DNA of 64,000 nucleotides, taken from positions 1 to 64,000 of the forward strand of contig JAFEBM010000018.1 in assembly GCA_018242685.1 (NCBI GenBank). The letters are read 5' to 3'. The translations under genes and the position numbers were made by a program. This DNA comes from Nitrospira sp. Lineage in GTDB: Bacteria > Nitrospirota > Nitrospiria > Nitrospirales > Nitrospiraceae. Under the pieces are notes generated by a model that was not told where the DNA came from, ran no database searches, and saw nothing but the letters and a program-made list of their open reading frames with translations. Shown here piece after piece: positions 42,114 through 52,225 of this stretch; position 1 is the stretch's first letter, and each line of letters opens with the position of its first letter.

Positions 42114-42644
42114 ATGAGACGACTTATACTGGCGTTCGGGCTGCTGGTTTTTCCAGTCCTGTCTACAACACCGATTTCCGCGGCGGGATTATTCCAGGTA
42201 GGAGAGAATGCCCCATCCTTCACCCTCACCGCTATCACCGGTGAAACCGTATCGCTCCAGTCCTATAGAGGGAAAGTTGTGGTACTGGGACTCTTTCACA
42301 TCTGTGAGCCTTGCATGATACAGGGCAGCGCGTTGCAGAAGGTCCATGAGTCTACGCAAGGCAGGAACGTGGCGGTGCTGGGTGTCAATTCGTCGGGCAA
42401 TGCGAAGCGGGAGGTCGGCGAATTCTTGTCCAGCTTCCCGGTCAAGGTCACCTATCCCTATCTTTTAGATCCCACCAAGGTGACAGATAAGTTGTATGGT
42501 GGGGGAAAGTTCATTCCCAATGTGTATGTGATTGACCAGCAGGGAGTCATCCGTTGGCAGCGAGTCGGCAATATGGACTTGGCCGCAGCGGACGTCATCG
42601 TTGCGGAGGTCGAAAAGTTGTTGGCGAGTGGAAATAAGATGTAG
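42114..42644 (+). CDS. Periplasmic thioredoxin-like protein (redoxin/TlpA type)
   Basis: 176 residues. Signal peptide ending near PISA-AGLF, then an AhpC/TSA-redoxin fold: VGENAPSFTLTAITGETVSLQSYRGKVVVLGLF, the CxxC Cys64-Glu-Pro-Cys67, and the cis-Pro region FIPNVYVIDQQGVIRW. It is probably a thiol-disulfide reductase of the periplasm, perhaps for cytochrome c maturation. The start at 42114 follows AAGGGAGG; a GTG at 42090 is less likely. Confidence 0.85.
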   Translation: MRRLILAFGLLVFPVLSTTPISAAGLFQVGENAPSFTLTAITGETVSLQSYRGKVVVLGLFHICEPCMIQGSALQKVHESTQGRNVAVLGVNSSGNAKREVGEFLSSFPVKVTYPYLLDPTKVTDKLYGGGKFIPNVYVIDQQGVIRWQRVGNMDLAAADVIVAEVEKLLASGNKM

Positions 42645-42646
42645 TG

Positions 42647-42759
42647 GGCGGGGACAGATATTTCTCTGTGCTCGCTGACCGCCCGCCAAGACCCCATCGA
42701 ATGTAGAAAGTTGGCGGCGGTCGGTCAATGCGCGCAATAAGAGAAACATCTGTCCCGCC
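42647..42759. repeat. Palindromic intergenic element, same family as 32929-33055
   Basis: The arms GGCGGGGACAGATATTTCTC (42647-42666) and its near-complement (42741-42759) match with one gap and one mismatch. A second inverted repeat lies inside, GACCGCCCGCCAA against TTGGCGGCGGTC. The right-hand core ATGCGCGCAATAA (42728-42740) matches the core at 33018-33030, and the left side shares GTRCTCGC. The outer GGGACAGAT motif recalls short elements linked to REP-associated tyrosine transposases. It starts right after the redoxin gene stop. Confidence 0.7.
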
Positions 42760-42799
42760 GACTCGTGATAAGAAATATTTAGAGGGGAGAGAAGAAGCG

Positions 42800-43039
42800 A
42801 TGGATGAGATTGAGGAGGGGAAACAAAAGTTTCTAGAAGTGGTGCAGGAAGTTGACGGGGCTGTCCAAGTCGTGATTCCTGTCACTCCCTCCAATAGTAT
42901 GTTCTTGATCTCGCTGACGAAAGGATCGAATCGTAAATTTATCACGGTGCCCGAAGATGACATTATCGACTTGCCTCACGAAGCGAGCATCCGGACGAAA
43001 GTCACCAAGACCATCAAAGACGCCATCGCAGCTCTGTGA
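42800..43039 (+). CDS. Small conserved-looking protein of unknown function
   Basis: 79 residues, acidic N-terminus (MDEIEEGKQKFLEVVQEVD), then a beta-rich part with VVIPVTPSNSMFLISLTKGSNRKFITVPEDDIIDL and a helix at the C-terminus. No family is recognised. The ATG follows GGGGAGAGAAG. It is the first gene of a plus-strand row continuing to 45993; the gap to the next gene is 44 bases. Confidence 0.6.
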   Translation: MDEIEEGKQKFLEVVQEVDGAVQVVIPVTPSNSMFLISLTKGSNRKFITVPEDDIIDLPHEASIRTKVTKTIKDAIAAL

Positions 43040-43083
43040 TTTCGATGTCATGAATTCCCAATAACAAGCCGCCGTTTCTTGCC

Positions 43084-43686
43084 ATGAAACAAATCTTGCC
43101 CGATATCTGGCAATGGTCGTGGTTTTCCGACGAGAAGCAGCTCGATTTCAACGGGTTACTTCTCGTGATCGGGGAACATAAAATCCTGGTAGACCCACCA
43201 CCGATGACGACCGAGGCGAGAGCGGTCGTCCGCCGATATGAACCGATGGACTACATCATCATCACGAACCGAGATCACATTCGAGAGGCTGCGGCCTATC
43301 AGTCAGAGCTCAAGTGTCAGCTGCGAGTGCCGGAAGCCGATGCCGCTCAGATGGATGTGAAACCGACGAAGACTTATAAGGATGGCGAGCTATTACCCGG
43401 TGGGATTTGGGCTATTCATCTAAGGGAGCAGAAGTCTCCGGGAGAATCGGCATTGTTCATTGAACGGGGGCGAGGTGTGCTGATCCTAGGGGATGCGTTG
43501 ATCGGCAAACCGCCTGGGGCCGTGCGCATGCTCCCTGGTGAAAAGTATGCAGACCTCGCGAAAGCCAAGGAGGGACTTCGCCGTCTTTTGAAGTACAACT
43601 TCGATAGTCTTCTTGTCGGGGACGGCAGCTCCATCCTTGCCGGCGGGAAACAGCAGGTGGAACAGCTCTTGTCGGTGACGTCATGA
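43084..43686 (+). CDS. Metallo-beta-lactamase-fold-like protein without metal motif
   Basis: 200 residues. The pattern of the N-terminal half fits a metallo-beta-lactamase fold: NGLLLVIGEHKILVDPPPMT, then IIITNRDHIREA where a canonical enzyme would have THxHxDH. The second half has ALFIERGRGVLILGDALIG, equivalent to the metal-binding Asp strand. The main histidine motif is degenerate, so it is either a binding protein or uses an altered site. Its stop overlaps the TPR gene start by four bases. Confidence 0.65.
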   Translation: MKQILPDIWQWSWFSDEKQLDFNGLLLVIGEHKILVDPPPMTTEARAVVRRYEPMDYIIITNRDHIREAAAYQSELKCQLRVPEADAAQMDVKPTKTYKDGELLPGGIWAIHLREQKSPGESALFIERGRGVLILGDALIGKPPGAVRMLPGEKYADLAKAKEGLRRLLKYNFDSLLVGDGSSILAGGKQQVEQLLSVTS

Positions 43687-44507
43687 CATTGCGTAACAGC
43701 CTATCCGAAGAATTGAATCGACAAGGCAACGAGCATTTTTCACGAGGGTTTTACACGGAGGCCTATACTTGTTACGCCAAGGCGTTAGAGTATGATCGGC
43801 TGACCGGTGATCAACGTGCCCTAGTCGCCACACTTGGCAACCTGGGTAACATTTGCGCAGTCAGCGGACGGCGGGATGCTGCCCGGACGCATTATCAGGA
43901 AGTCCTGGAATTGCAAAAACTCCTCGGTGATGAAAAAGGCATCGGGACGACGCTGGCAAACCTGGGAAACCTCCGGGCTGATGCCGGCGAATGGGATCGG
44001 GCACAGGCGTATTATCTGGAGGCTTTGGACCTCATGACCAAGACGCATGATGAGCCGGCCCAGGCCGTCCTGTTCTCGGACCTCGGTCTGGTGGCTCGTG
44101 AAACCGGTCACTTTGCGGAGGCGATTCAGTTTTACGAACGGTCGTTGGAGTTGATGCGTCGGCTGGGCAATCTGGGCGGTGTTGCCGACGCCTGGCGTAT
44201 GATAGGCCGCACGTTCTTAATACAAACGCGCTACGATGACGCCATTGCCTGTTGCCAGACCAGCCAATCAATCGCCGAGCGATTACGAGACGAGCTTCGT
44301 GCCGGTGGAGCCCGATACGTGCTGGCGCACTGTTATGAGGAAATGGGGCGTTTGCAGGAGGCAGCAGATCTGCTTGAACAGGTGGTGCACATGGATCGTA
44401 AGTATCGCCTGCCGAAACTGGAAGAAAACACGCAGCGCCTCAAAACACTTCGCGCCCGCCTCGCCGATCCGTATCAGTCGCGGGCCAGACGAGGGATGCA
44501 CGTATGA
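43683..44507 (+). CDS. TPR-repeat protein
   Basis: 274 residues made of about six tetratricopeptide repeats (for example AYTCYAKALEYDRLTGDQRALVATLGNLGN and AQAYYLEALDLMTKTHDEPAQAVLFSDLG), ending with a basic tail. No signal peptide, so cytoplasmic. It is a protein-interaction scaffold coupled by ATGA overlaps to both neighbours, which makes it a likely partner of their products. Confidence 0.85.
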   Translation: MTLRNSLSEELNRQGNEHFSRGFYTEAYTCYAKALEYDRLTGDQRALVATLGNLGNICAVSGRRDAARTHYQEVLELQKLLGDEKGIGTTLANLGNLRADAGEWDRAQAYYLEALDLMTKTHDEPAQAVLFSDLGLVARETGHFAEAIQFYERSLELMRRLGNLGGVADAWRMIGRTFLIQTRYDDAIACCQTSQSIAERLRDELRAGGARYVLAHCYEEMGRLQEAADLLEQVVHMDRKYRLPKLEENTQRLKTLRARLADPYQSRARRGMHV

Positions 44508-44937
44508 TGGAGCCGGCATTTTCAGGTTGGACACACCTTCGCGCTGAACTGGTGCGATCATTCCCGCGATTCTATGAGTTGGAGGCTGATGGACCGCTCG
44601 TCATGGATCTTGGGGAAGATGGTTGGCTCTTGGAGGTCAAACCGGAGGGCAAGGTCCTGTGCCAGTACGGGGTCGCAATGGAAGATGTCATGGCGCTCAT
44701 GTCGGAGGGGACGCCGGAGGATTTAGGAACCGATGAAGTCGCCAAGCAGGCCAAGTATTTCCTTCAGCCCGCTGTTTCCAAATATCGCGCGCTTCTGCTT
44801 CAGTCCGGGTTTATTGAGGAGACCGAGATGACTGACGAATTTGTGGCGGTCACGTTTGCGCGACCTGTCGATCTGCAGAATCGCGCCAAGCTCGAGGATC
44901 TCCTCCGATGGTGCTGCAGGCAAATCGGAAGCGCGTC

Positions 44938-44941
<4 letters not shown>
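44504..44941 (+). CDS. Unknown cytoplasmic protein
   Basis: 145 residues with no recognised domain. It has mixed alpha/beta character: a strand MDLGEDGWLLEVKPEGKVLCQYG, helices and a Cys-Cys-containing C-terminal helix (LLRWCCRQIG). It overlaps the TPR gene by four bases and the methyltransferase gene by four bases, so it is certainly read as part of this operon, and the coupling suggests a complex. Confidence 0.6.
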
Positions 44942-45993
<1,052 letters not shown>

Positions 45994-46374
45994 AGAGCCC
46001 GCTGATTACGTTAGCGATCAAGGCCACTCCCACCTCTGAATCTTTTGTCACCACCTGAATGATTGTTGCGATATTCAGTGCTAATCCAACCGTGGCGTAG
46101 ATTACGCAAGCCATGGCGGCCCATCGGAAGCGAAGCCAAATCAATACCGAGAGTGCCAGGGGCGTGAGGATGAAAAAGCCGATTCTCCACGCCATGCCTG
46201 ACTTTGTGGATGTGCCGTTTTCTATGAGGAAAAATCCTGTCTCGACGATAAACGCGCCGATCAGCAGATTCAGCAAGGCGGTTTGTTTCATCTGAAGACT
46301 ATAGACCAGGGAGGAAAACGTCGGCAATGGTTGTCTTGTTGCGTACAGTTTGAAAGTGCTAACTTGTCTGGACT

Positions 46375-46794
46375 ATGGACTTCAAGGAACAGATCGAGGG
46401 CCAGTTATCCACGCAAACCTGCCTACTGGTCTATGACGCAGAATGCCGATTGTGTGTGTCCACAAGACAGAAACTCGAAGAGCTAGGAGTTGGACAAGCA
46501 AAATCAGACGTGAGATTCCTCGCGTACCAGAGCGAAGAGGCAAAGAGAATCATAGGGCCGATTTATCGTTCTGGCCGACCTGATGCGGCTTTCTTGGTTC
46601 GACCTTCAGGAGAAGTGCTCCGAGGGATCGACGCGTTTCTCCCTCTCGTTCCCAATCTCCCAGGTGGGAAGCTTCTGCTGTGGTGGTTACGATTCCCTTC
46701 TGCCAAGCGGCTTGCCGAATGGAGCTATCGCGTGGTTGCACGCCATCGGTATCGATGGTTTGGTGAAGCCGAGTCCTCTCGCCGACAAAACTGA
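46375..46794 (+). CDS. DCC-family (DUF393) thiol-disulfide oxidoreductase-like protein
   Basis: 139 residues. It shows the DCC signature YDAECRLC with Cys24 and Cys27 near the N-terminus (usual YDGxCxxC), then the expected PDAAFLVRPSGEVLRGIDAFLPLVPNLPGGKLLLWWLRFP and a hydrophobic C-terminal part. Proteins of this family have a thioredoxin-like fold of uncertain role. It starts in the region between divergent genes, with no close upstream partner on the same strand. Confidence 0.82.
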   Translation: MDFKEQIEGQLSTQTCLLVYDAECRLCVSTRQKLEELGVGQAKSDVRFLAYQSEEAKRIIGPIYRSGRPDAAFLVRPSGEVLRGIDAFLPLVPNLPGGKLLLWWLRFPSAKRLAEWSYRVVARHRYRWFGEAESSRRQN

Positions 46795-46827
46795 TGTAAG
46801 CGGTTCCTATCTTCTGTCCTCTTTCAG

Positions 46828-46848
46828 ATCCCCTGCTTTCGAGGGGAT
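46828..46848 (+). terminator. Terminator after the DCC-family gene
   Basis: ATCCCCT and AGGGGAT form a 7-bp stem with a seven-base loop, followed by TCTTCCTT, about 35 bases after the gene stop. Confidence 0.5.
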
Positions 46849-46920
46849 TCTTCCTTACAGCGAGGAATTTACGGACGGCCGACCCTCTTTCAGAATGCGT
46901 TCAACTTTTGAGGAGGGTAT

Positions 46921-47793
46921 ATGTTGCACAGATGGGACATGTTGCCGAGTTCTTCTAGCCTAGTCCGTGTGACTGATCAACTGCAAGGCCATGCTCACCT
47001 TGATTCTTTGAAGATCCTGAGTGGACTAGTTGCCGTCGTCTTGTGTCTCTCATTTTCTATTAGTCAGGCCTGGGGAGAAATTGGCACAGAGAACAAGAAG
47101 GCGATTGTAGCCGCAGGATTCGGTTACCAAATCGGTGCTGTCTCAACGATTGCGGTCAAAGTGTATGACGCTGAATCGGGCGACATCTTGTCCAATGAAA
47201 TCTATGAACTAGCCGTCAAAGAAAGCGACGGCGTGAGATCGAACCGAGGGCCGCGTATTTTTGCCGGTGGAGTCGGACTCGGTGCTACCGATCTTTCCAA
47301 CTTCGTGTTGCGCGTATACGACGCAAATACCGGAGTGTTTCAATGGGAAGGGCGACTCAATCTTGTGCAGCCTGACTGGAAGGCAGGGGGGAAGGTCGTA
47401 TCGACCGCACTGCCCCGGCAAGCAATCATTACGAGGGTACACGTTGTTGAAGCGACGATTGAGCAGCCGGTGTTTTTGCTGCGCGCAATGGACGCAGCGA
47501 CCGGCGTACTTGTGTGGGAGGATGAGTTTACGACCATTCGTACACGAATTCCGCGAGCCCAGCGGATTGCAGATCGATCGATCCAGCCGGACAGCGGTTC
47601 ACTTGCGAGTTCCCACACATTTAACTTCAGAATTCGCATGTATGATCCCAGCGGAAAGAAGGTTCTGTGGGAGGATCAGCTCTCTCAGATGGAGTCCACT
47701 GAAGGGCTTGAGCAGTCGCACAGCGACCAGGCCGATATACTGCCCCCCTGGCCTAACCTACCGCCAGAAGAGTCCGCAGCAGGAGCGATCTAA
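46921..47793 (+). CDS. Secreted beta-repeat protein (PQQ-blade-like motifs)
   Basis: 290 residues. A long N-terminal region leads to a signal peptide (LSGLVAVVLCLSFSISQAWG). The mature part has four spaced repeats of the type V-YDAESGDILSNE, VYDANTGVFQWEG, AMDAATGVLVWED and MYDPSGKKVLWED, similar to the D..TG...W motif of PQQ-binding beta-propeller blades. Four repeats are too few for a full eight-blade propeller. The start follows GAGGAGGGTAT. Possibly a periplasmic binding or scaffold protein. Confidence 0.65.
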   Translation: MLHRWDMLPSSSSLVRVTDQLQGHAHLDSLKILSGLVAVVLCLSFSISQAWGEIGTENKKAIVAAGFGYQIGAVSTIAVKVYDAESGDILSNEIYELAVKESDGVRSNRGPRIFAGGVGLGATDLSNFVLRVYDANTGVFQWEGRLNLVQPDWKAGGKVVSTALPRQAIITRVHVVEATIEQPVFLLRAMDAATGVLVWEDEFTTIRTRIPRAQRIADRSIQPDSGSLASSHTFNFRIRMYDPSGKKVLWEDQLSQMESTEGLEQSHSDQADILPPWPNLPPEESAAGAI

Positions 47794-47803
47794 GCAGCGA
47801 ACG

Positions 47804-49315
47804 TTACGACCGACTCCGTTCGAAGCTCTCGATCCACTGCCGGTGGAACTGCTCGTAGGAGACAAACAGCTTGTTCTGAAGCGCAACTGAGATCGACGAG
47901 TTGGCTTGTAACGCATTCAACAGCTCATCGACGCCGACCATCCCCCACCGCTCAATTAAGTAGCGTGTTGCAGAATTCGCCTCTAAGTAGGCCACTGTCG
48001 ACGTACTGGCCGGCAGCGCGCCCCAGGGGCCTTCCAGATAGGTCAAAGGAATGACTTTGATGTCCCCGCTCATGGCCTGATCAAGCTCGGGCCACGCATC
48101 TCCGGCCAATTGCATGGCCAGGCCTTCGTTCAGCCAGGTCGGCAGCGCCCCGCTGCTTGCTCCTAAGCGATCGTGAAGTAGAGCGTGGACATACTCGTGA
48201 CGGAGCACGTTCGCCAACCACTTCCGATCCGTGGGCGCCCCTTGCGTGGGAATCTGAATACGTCCAAGGGTAGGATCATAGAGGCCATCGGCCCAAGCCG
48301 GGCTCCCGGTTGTTCCTTGAAACGAATCCTTAGTGTGGAGGACGACCATGATCGGTTTTGCAGGGAAATGGCTGAACTTCTGTCCAATCTCTCGATAGGC
48401 TTCTTCAAGAATCTCTAGAACTGAGATCCAGATATTCTGGTCTTCCTCCCCGTTGAACTTCACGACAAAGTGAGTACTGCTCCTTGCTGTCATCCGGGAT
48501 TCAAGCGATTGAGCACGGCGAACCTTCGTCGTAACGGCAGCGAGATAGGACTGCAATGCAGGGTCCTGCCGTGCTCGGTCGGCTGCCTGGTCCAAGTGTT
48601 TCGCCGCTTCCTGCAGCTCATCCTGCTCCTGCAACAAGTCGGCCATGGCCAAGTGGGGAAACGGTTCATTTGGGGCTACCTTCATCAATTTCATCAGGAA
48701 TTCCGCATTCAGCGCGTGGTCTCGCTGCTCCCAATAGGCATGGGCAAGATTCATGAGGATCACGGGATTCGATTCGTCAAGGTCCGCGGCTCGCTTGAAC
48801 GCTTTAAGCGAAAGCCGAGTACCATTGAGTCGTTCCTGTTGCAACCCGAGGTTGTTCCACAGAGTTGCGACGAAGGACTTGGCTGTTGCGTCCGATAGAA
48901 CAGCCGGCTGGATCTCGTTCAATTTCGTTTCGGCGAGCGACAAGTTATGTTTTTCGATCTCATCGCGAATGGCTTCCAGCAAGGCCTCATGCGGGGTAGG
49001 CGGTACTACGCTCTGATCGAGTATACGAACCGATTTCGCCTCGTGTTCGAACGACCTGTTCTGCGATGGCATGGGAGGAGGCGCAACCGGTTCGACGGTT
49101 TCTGTGAGCTGCACCGGCTGTGGCGGCTGGGCAGGCCTCAAGAATAGGTTGTATCCGATCACTGAAGCCAGGCCGATGGCCAGCGGTATCAGAATATGTC
49201 TGATGTTGCGGCGATACATGTGTGCTTGAGACCGAGTGTAGCACCCTAAGAAAAGGTGACCAAGCAATCCGGCAAAACAGGCTGCGCACCGTGCCATGAG
49301 GTTTATCTGGTTCAT
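47804..49315 (-). CDS. Membrane-anchored TPR metallopeptidase (peptidase MA-like)
   Basis: About 503 residues. A membrane helix lies near 39-58, after a cysteine-containing N-terminal stretch. Residues 110-265 are TPR-like helices. The C-terminal half carries the zinc site HEYVH at 373-377 and the third ligand Glu397 in WLNEGLAMQLAG, as in gluzincin families such as peptidase MA. The active site faces the periplasm if the helix is a signal anchor. The start is uncertain: ATG codons at 49315, 49294 and 49219 are in frame and none has a strong ribosome binding site. Divergent to recG. Confidence 0.82.
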   Translation of the reverse strand: MNQINLMARCAACFAGLLGHLFLGCYTRSQAHMYRRNIRHILIPLAIGLASVIGYNLFLRPAQPPQPVQLTETVEPVAPPPMPSQNRSFEHEAKSVRILDQSVVPPTPHEALLEAIRDEIEKHNLSLAETKLNEIQPAVLSDATAKSFVATLWNNLGLQQERLNGTRLSLKAFKRAADLDESNPVILMNLAHAYWEQRDHALNAEFLMKLMKVAPNEPFPHLAMADLLQEQDELQEAAKHLDQAADRARQDPALQSYLAAVTTKVRRAQSLESRMTARSSTHFVVKFNGEEDQNIWISVLEILEEAYREIGQKFSHFPAKPIMVVLHTKDSFQGTTGSPAWADGLYDPTLGRIQIPTQGAPTDRKWLANVLRHEYVHALLHDRLGASSGALPTWLNEGLAMQLAGDAWPELDQAMSGDIKVIPLTYLEGPWGALPASTSTVAYLEANSATRYLIERWGMVGVDELLNALQANSSISVALQNKLFVSYEQFHRQWIESFERSRS

Positions 49316-49353
49316 TGAGCGTTGAGAAACGCTGTGTTACGATCCTCCACCAT

Positions 49354-51894
49354 ATGCGGACTCCCACTGAATCGAGTCCATACACGCCTTTTCAGGAGTG
49401 GTTGGACCGCATCGCGCGACCAATCGAGTTTGCAAGCCGAGATGACTGTGCCCACCTCAAGGCTGTCACAAATCTGAGTTCGTTTATCTCCTCACAAGTC
49501 TTGTCTGCCCTTTGTCAAGAGGTTTATCCCAAGGCCATTGAAGCTCGCCTGATTTCGTTGCGGGACCTGTTCATCGATTTTCAGCCGACGCTCCCCTTCG
49601 ACGAGCAACGTCGGCGATTGCAAGCGGCTGCGTTGCTCATTAAGTCGCTTCGATCTGTTGATCAACAGAAGCTCATTCGGCTGAAGGATTCGCCGACGCA
49701 AGCTTCCTGTCACTCCGAAGTGATGGGTGCAGGCCGATCCGATCTCTGGAATCTTCCGGTCCGGTTCGTCAAAGGCGTCGGGCCGAAACGTACCAATGTC
49801 TTGCAACGATTGCATATCGCGACGGTGGAGGATGCGCTCTGGACCGTGCCGTGGCGTTACGAGGACCGATCGGTCATGACACCGATCGGAAATCTCGTCC
49901 CGGGTAGGATTGCCTCGATTTGTGGGGCGATCGGAACATGCGAGGCGAAACGGACGAGAAATCGGCGGTTGAGCGTAGTGGAAGTCGGTGTCGAAGATCA
50001 GTCAGGGCGAATGCAGGTGGTTTTCTTTAATCAACCGTATGTGGAAGAGATTCTTACGGTCGGGACTCGCGTGATGATGAGCGGGCGGGTACTCTCAGGC
50101 AGACAAGGATGGATGGTTCCGCGAATGGATGTGGCCCAGTATGAAATCATCGGAGAAGATATCGAATTGACGTTGCATGTCGGTCGAATCGTGCCGATCT
50201 ATCATGAGACCAAAGGATGGACCTCTCGCCAGATGCGGGTGTTGGTGAAGACTCTGTTGGCGGACCATGGGGTTGCGCTCCTTGACCATTTGCCTGTGCC
50301 TCTTCGGGTGCGGCAGAGGCTGATCCCGATGCATGAAGCGCTGCATGATGTTCATTTCCCCAAGACCGGCACCGATCTTCAGCTCCTGGAGCGAGGGAAG
50401 ACAGCGGCGCATCGTCGATTGGCGTTCGAGGAACTGCTGCTGCTCCAATTGGCCTTAGCGACCAGGCATCGATCGGTACACGAAGAGCCGAAAGAACTGC
50501 GGTTCAATCCGCGGACACCTCTTTTGCAGCAGCTCAGTCGTCTCATGCCCTTTCGTCTCACGACGGCACAGGATCGAGTCGTTCGCGAAATATTTCGGGA
50601 CATGATTTCATCACGGCCCATGAATCGTCTGGTGCAAGGCGATGTGGGGTCGGGGAAAACCGCAGTCGCCTTGCACGCACTGGTGATGGCCTGTGGTTCA
50701 GGCTATCAGGCCGCGCTGATGGCGCCGACCGAGATTCTAGCGGAGCAGCACTACCGAAACCTGTCCGGAATGTTGCAGGCCTTAGGACTTCACACGACTC
50801 TCGTGCGTGGGGGAGAGAAATCTTCGGTGAAAAAGGCACAGATGGAGCGGCTGTCATCGGGCGACATTCAGGTGGCCATCGGCACTCATGCCCTCATTCA
50901 ACAGGGGGTGAGATTCAAGAACTTGGGATTGGCCGTGGTCGATGAGCAGCACAGGTTCGGCGTCCTGCAGCGAAAGATGTTGATCGAGAAGGGTTACAAG
51001 CCGGACGTGCTTGTCTTGACGGCCACGCCCATTCCTCGGACATTGGCGATGACGGTGTATGGTGACCTTGATGTATCGATGATCGATGTGCTGCCTCCGG
51101 GACGAAAGCCGGTGCGTACATTTCTCTTTGATGATACACAGCGACGACGTGCCACTCAAATTGTGAGTGATGAATTGCGTGCCGCAAGACAAGCGTATGT
51201 GGTCTATCCGCTGGTGGAAGAATCGGAAAAGAGCGATCTCCAGGACGCGATTCAGGGCGCCGAACGGTTACGGAACGGAGAATTTGCCGAATTCAGCGTC
51301 GGCCTGTTACATGGGCGCATGAAGGCCGCCGAAAAGGAAGCGGTGATGGCCGACTTTAAGGCCGGAACGATCCAGGTATTGGTGGCGACCACGGTGATCG
51401 AAGTTGGAGTCGATGTGCCGAATGCGACCGTCATCTTGATCGAACATGCCGAGCGGTTTGGTCTCGCACAACTGCACCAATTGCGGGGGCGGGTGGGGCG
51501 GGGCAACCATCAATCCTACTGCCTCTTGATGACTCAGAACCTGGCACGAGGGAGAACACAGCTGGGAAGATGTTCCATGGGAAGTGAGGAGTCCGTGTCC
51601 ACGGCCAGGGAACGGCTGGAGGCGCTCGTCCGATCAAACGATGGATTTGTGATTGCTGAGGACGATTTGCGGATCAGAGGCCCTGGAGAGTTCTTTGGGC
51701 TGCGCCAGTGGGGGATGCCGGAGTTTCGTGTCGCAAATCTGGTGCGAGACGGGGATCTGTTGCAGCAGGCCAGGCAGGAGGCCTTTTCACTGATGAAATC
51801 GGACCCAGGATTGAAAGAACCGGCCCATCAAGGGTTGCGTGACGCGATGTTGAGGAAATGGGAGAAAAAACTCGAACTTGGATCGATAAGCTAG
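49354..51894 (+). CDS. recG: ATP-dependent DNA helicase RecG
   Basis: 846 residues from ATG 49354. It remodels stalled replication forks and Holliday junctions. An N-terminal extension of about 130 residues precedes the wedge (OB-fold) domain (FVKGVGPKRTNVLQRLHIATVEDALWTVPWRYEDRS). The helicase part shows VQGDVGSGKTAVALHAL (Walker A), VVDEQHRFGVLQR (motif II), LTATPIPRTLAMT (motif III) and LHQLRGRVGRG (motif VI). A TTG at 49315 is a possible earlier start but lacks a ribosome binding site. The next gene begins eight bases after the stop. Confidence 0.95.
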   Translation: MRTPTESSPYTPFQEWLDRIARPIEFASRDDCAHLKAVTNLSSFISSQVLSALCQEVYPKAIEARLISLRDLFIDFQPTLPFDEQRRRLQAAALLIKSLRSVDQQKLIRLKDSPTQASCHSEVMGAGRSDLWNLPVRFVKGVGPKRTNVLQRLHIATVEDALWTVPWRYEDRSVMTPIGNLVPGRIASICGAIGTCEAKRTRNRRLSVVEVGVEDQSGRMQVVFFNQPYVEEILTVGTRVMMSGRVLSGRQGWMVPRMDVAQYEIIGEDIELTLHVGRIVPIYHETKGWTSRQMRVLVKTLLADHGVALLDHLPVPLRVRQRLIPMHEALHDVHFPKTGTDLQLLERGKTAAHRRLAFEELLLLQLALATRHRSVHEEPKELRFNPRTPLLQQLSRLMPFRLTTAQDRVVREIFRDMISSRPMNRLVQGDVGSGKTAVALHALVMACGSGYQAALMAPTEILAEQHYRNLSGMLQALGLHTTLVRGGEKSSVKKAQMERLSSGDIQVAIGTHALIQQGVRFKNLGLAVVDEQHRFGVLQRKMLIEKGYKPDVLVLTATPIPRTLAMTVYGDLDVSMIDVLPPGRKPVRTFLFDDTQRRRATQIVSDELRAARQAYVVYPLVEESEKSDLQDAIQGAERLRNGEFAEFSVGLLHGRMKAAEKEAVMADFKAGTIQVLVATTVIEVGVDVPNATVILIEHAERFGLAQLHQLRGRVGRGNHQSYCLLMTQNLARGRTQLGRCSMGSEESVSTARERLEALVRSNDGFVIAEDDLRIRGPGEFFGLRQWGMPEFRVANLVRDGDLLQQARQEAFSLMKSDPGLKEPAHQGLRDAMLRKWEKKLELGSIS

Positions 51895-51901
51895 GACATC
51901 G

Positions 51902-52225
51902 ATGGGATTCCTTCAACGACTGAAAGATGACTTGCGAGCTGGTATTACCACCCTGCGCCTGGGGACCGTCCATGCTGCAGGCCGCGCATTGGAAGAGACC
52001 GAATTACTCCGCATGAGGCTGGAGCTTCGCAAGCTCGACCAGCAACTCTCCGATCTATACAAAGACATCGGCGAGCGCGCCGTTGACATGAAGGAGCGGG
52101 GTGAAACGGCGGAGCGTGTCGTGTACGACGCTGAGATCGTGCGTCTCGTCAAGGAGGTTGAGGTGCTCAAGGAGTCGCGGAAGAAACTGGAAGCCGACAT
52201 GGAAGAACTTCGGAACGAGCAATGA
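51902..52225 (+). CDS. Coiled-coil protein of unknown function
   Basis: 107 residues, almost entirely helical with heptads: ELLRMRLELRKLDQQLSDLYKDIGERAVDMK and IVRLVKEVEVLKESRKKLEADMEELRN. No domain recognised. It lies between recG and the Ppx/GppA gene and overlaps the latter by four bases, so the three form one transcript. A small structural or adaptor protein is the likeliest role. Confidence 0.75.
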   Translation: MGFLQRLKDDLRAGITTLRLGTVHAAGRALEETELLRMRLELRKLDQQLSDLYKDIGERAVDMKERGETAERVVYDAEIVRLVKEVEVLKESRKKLEADMEELRNEQ

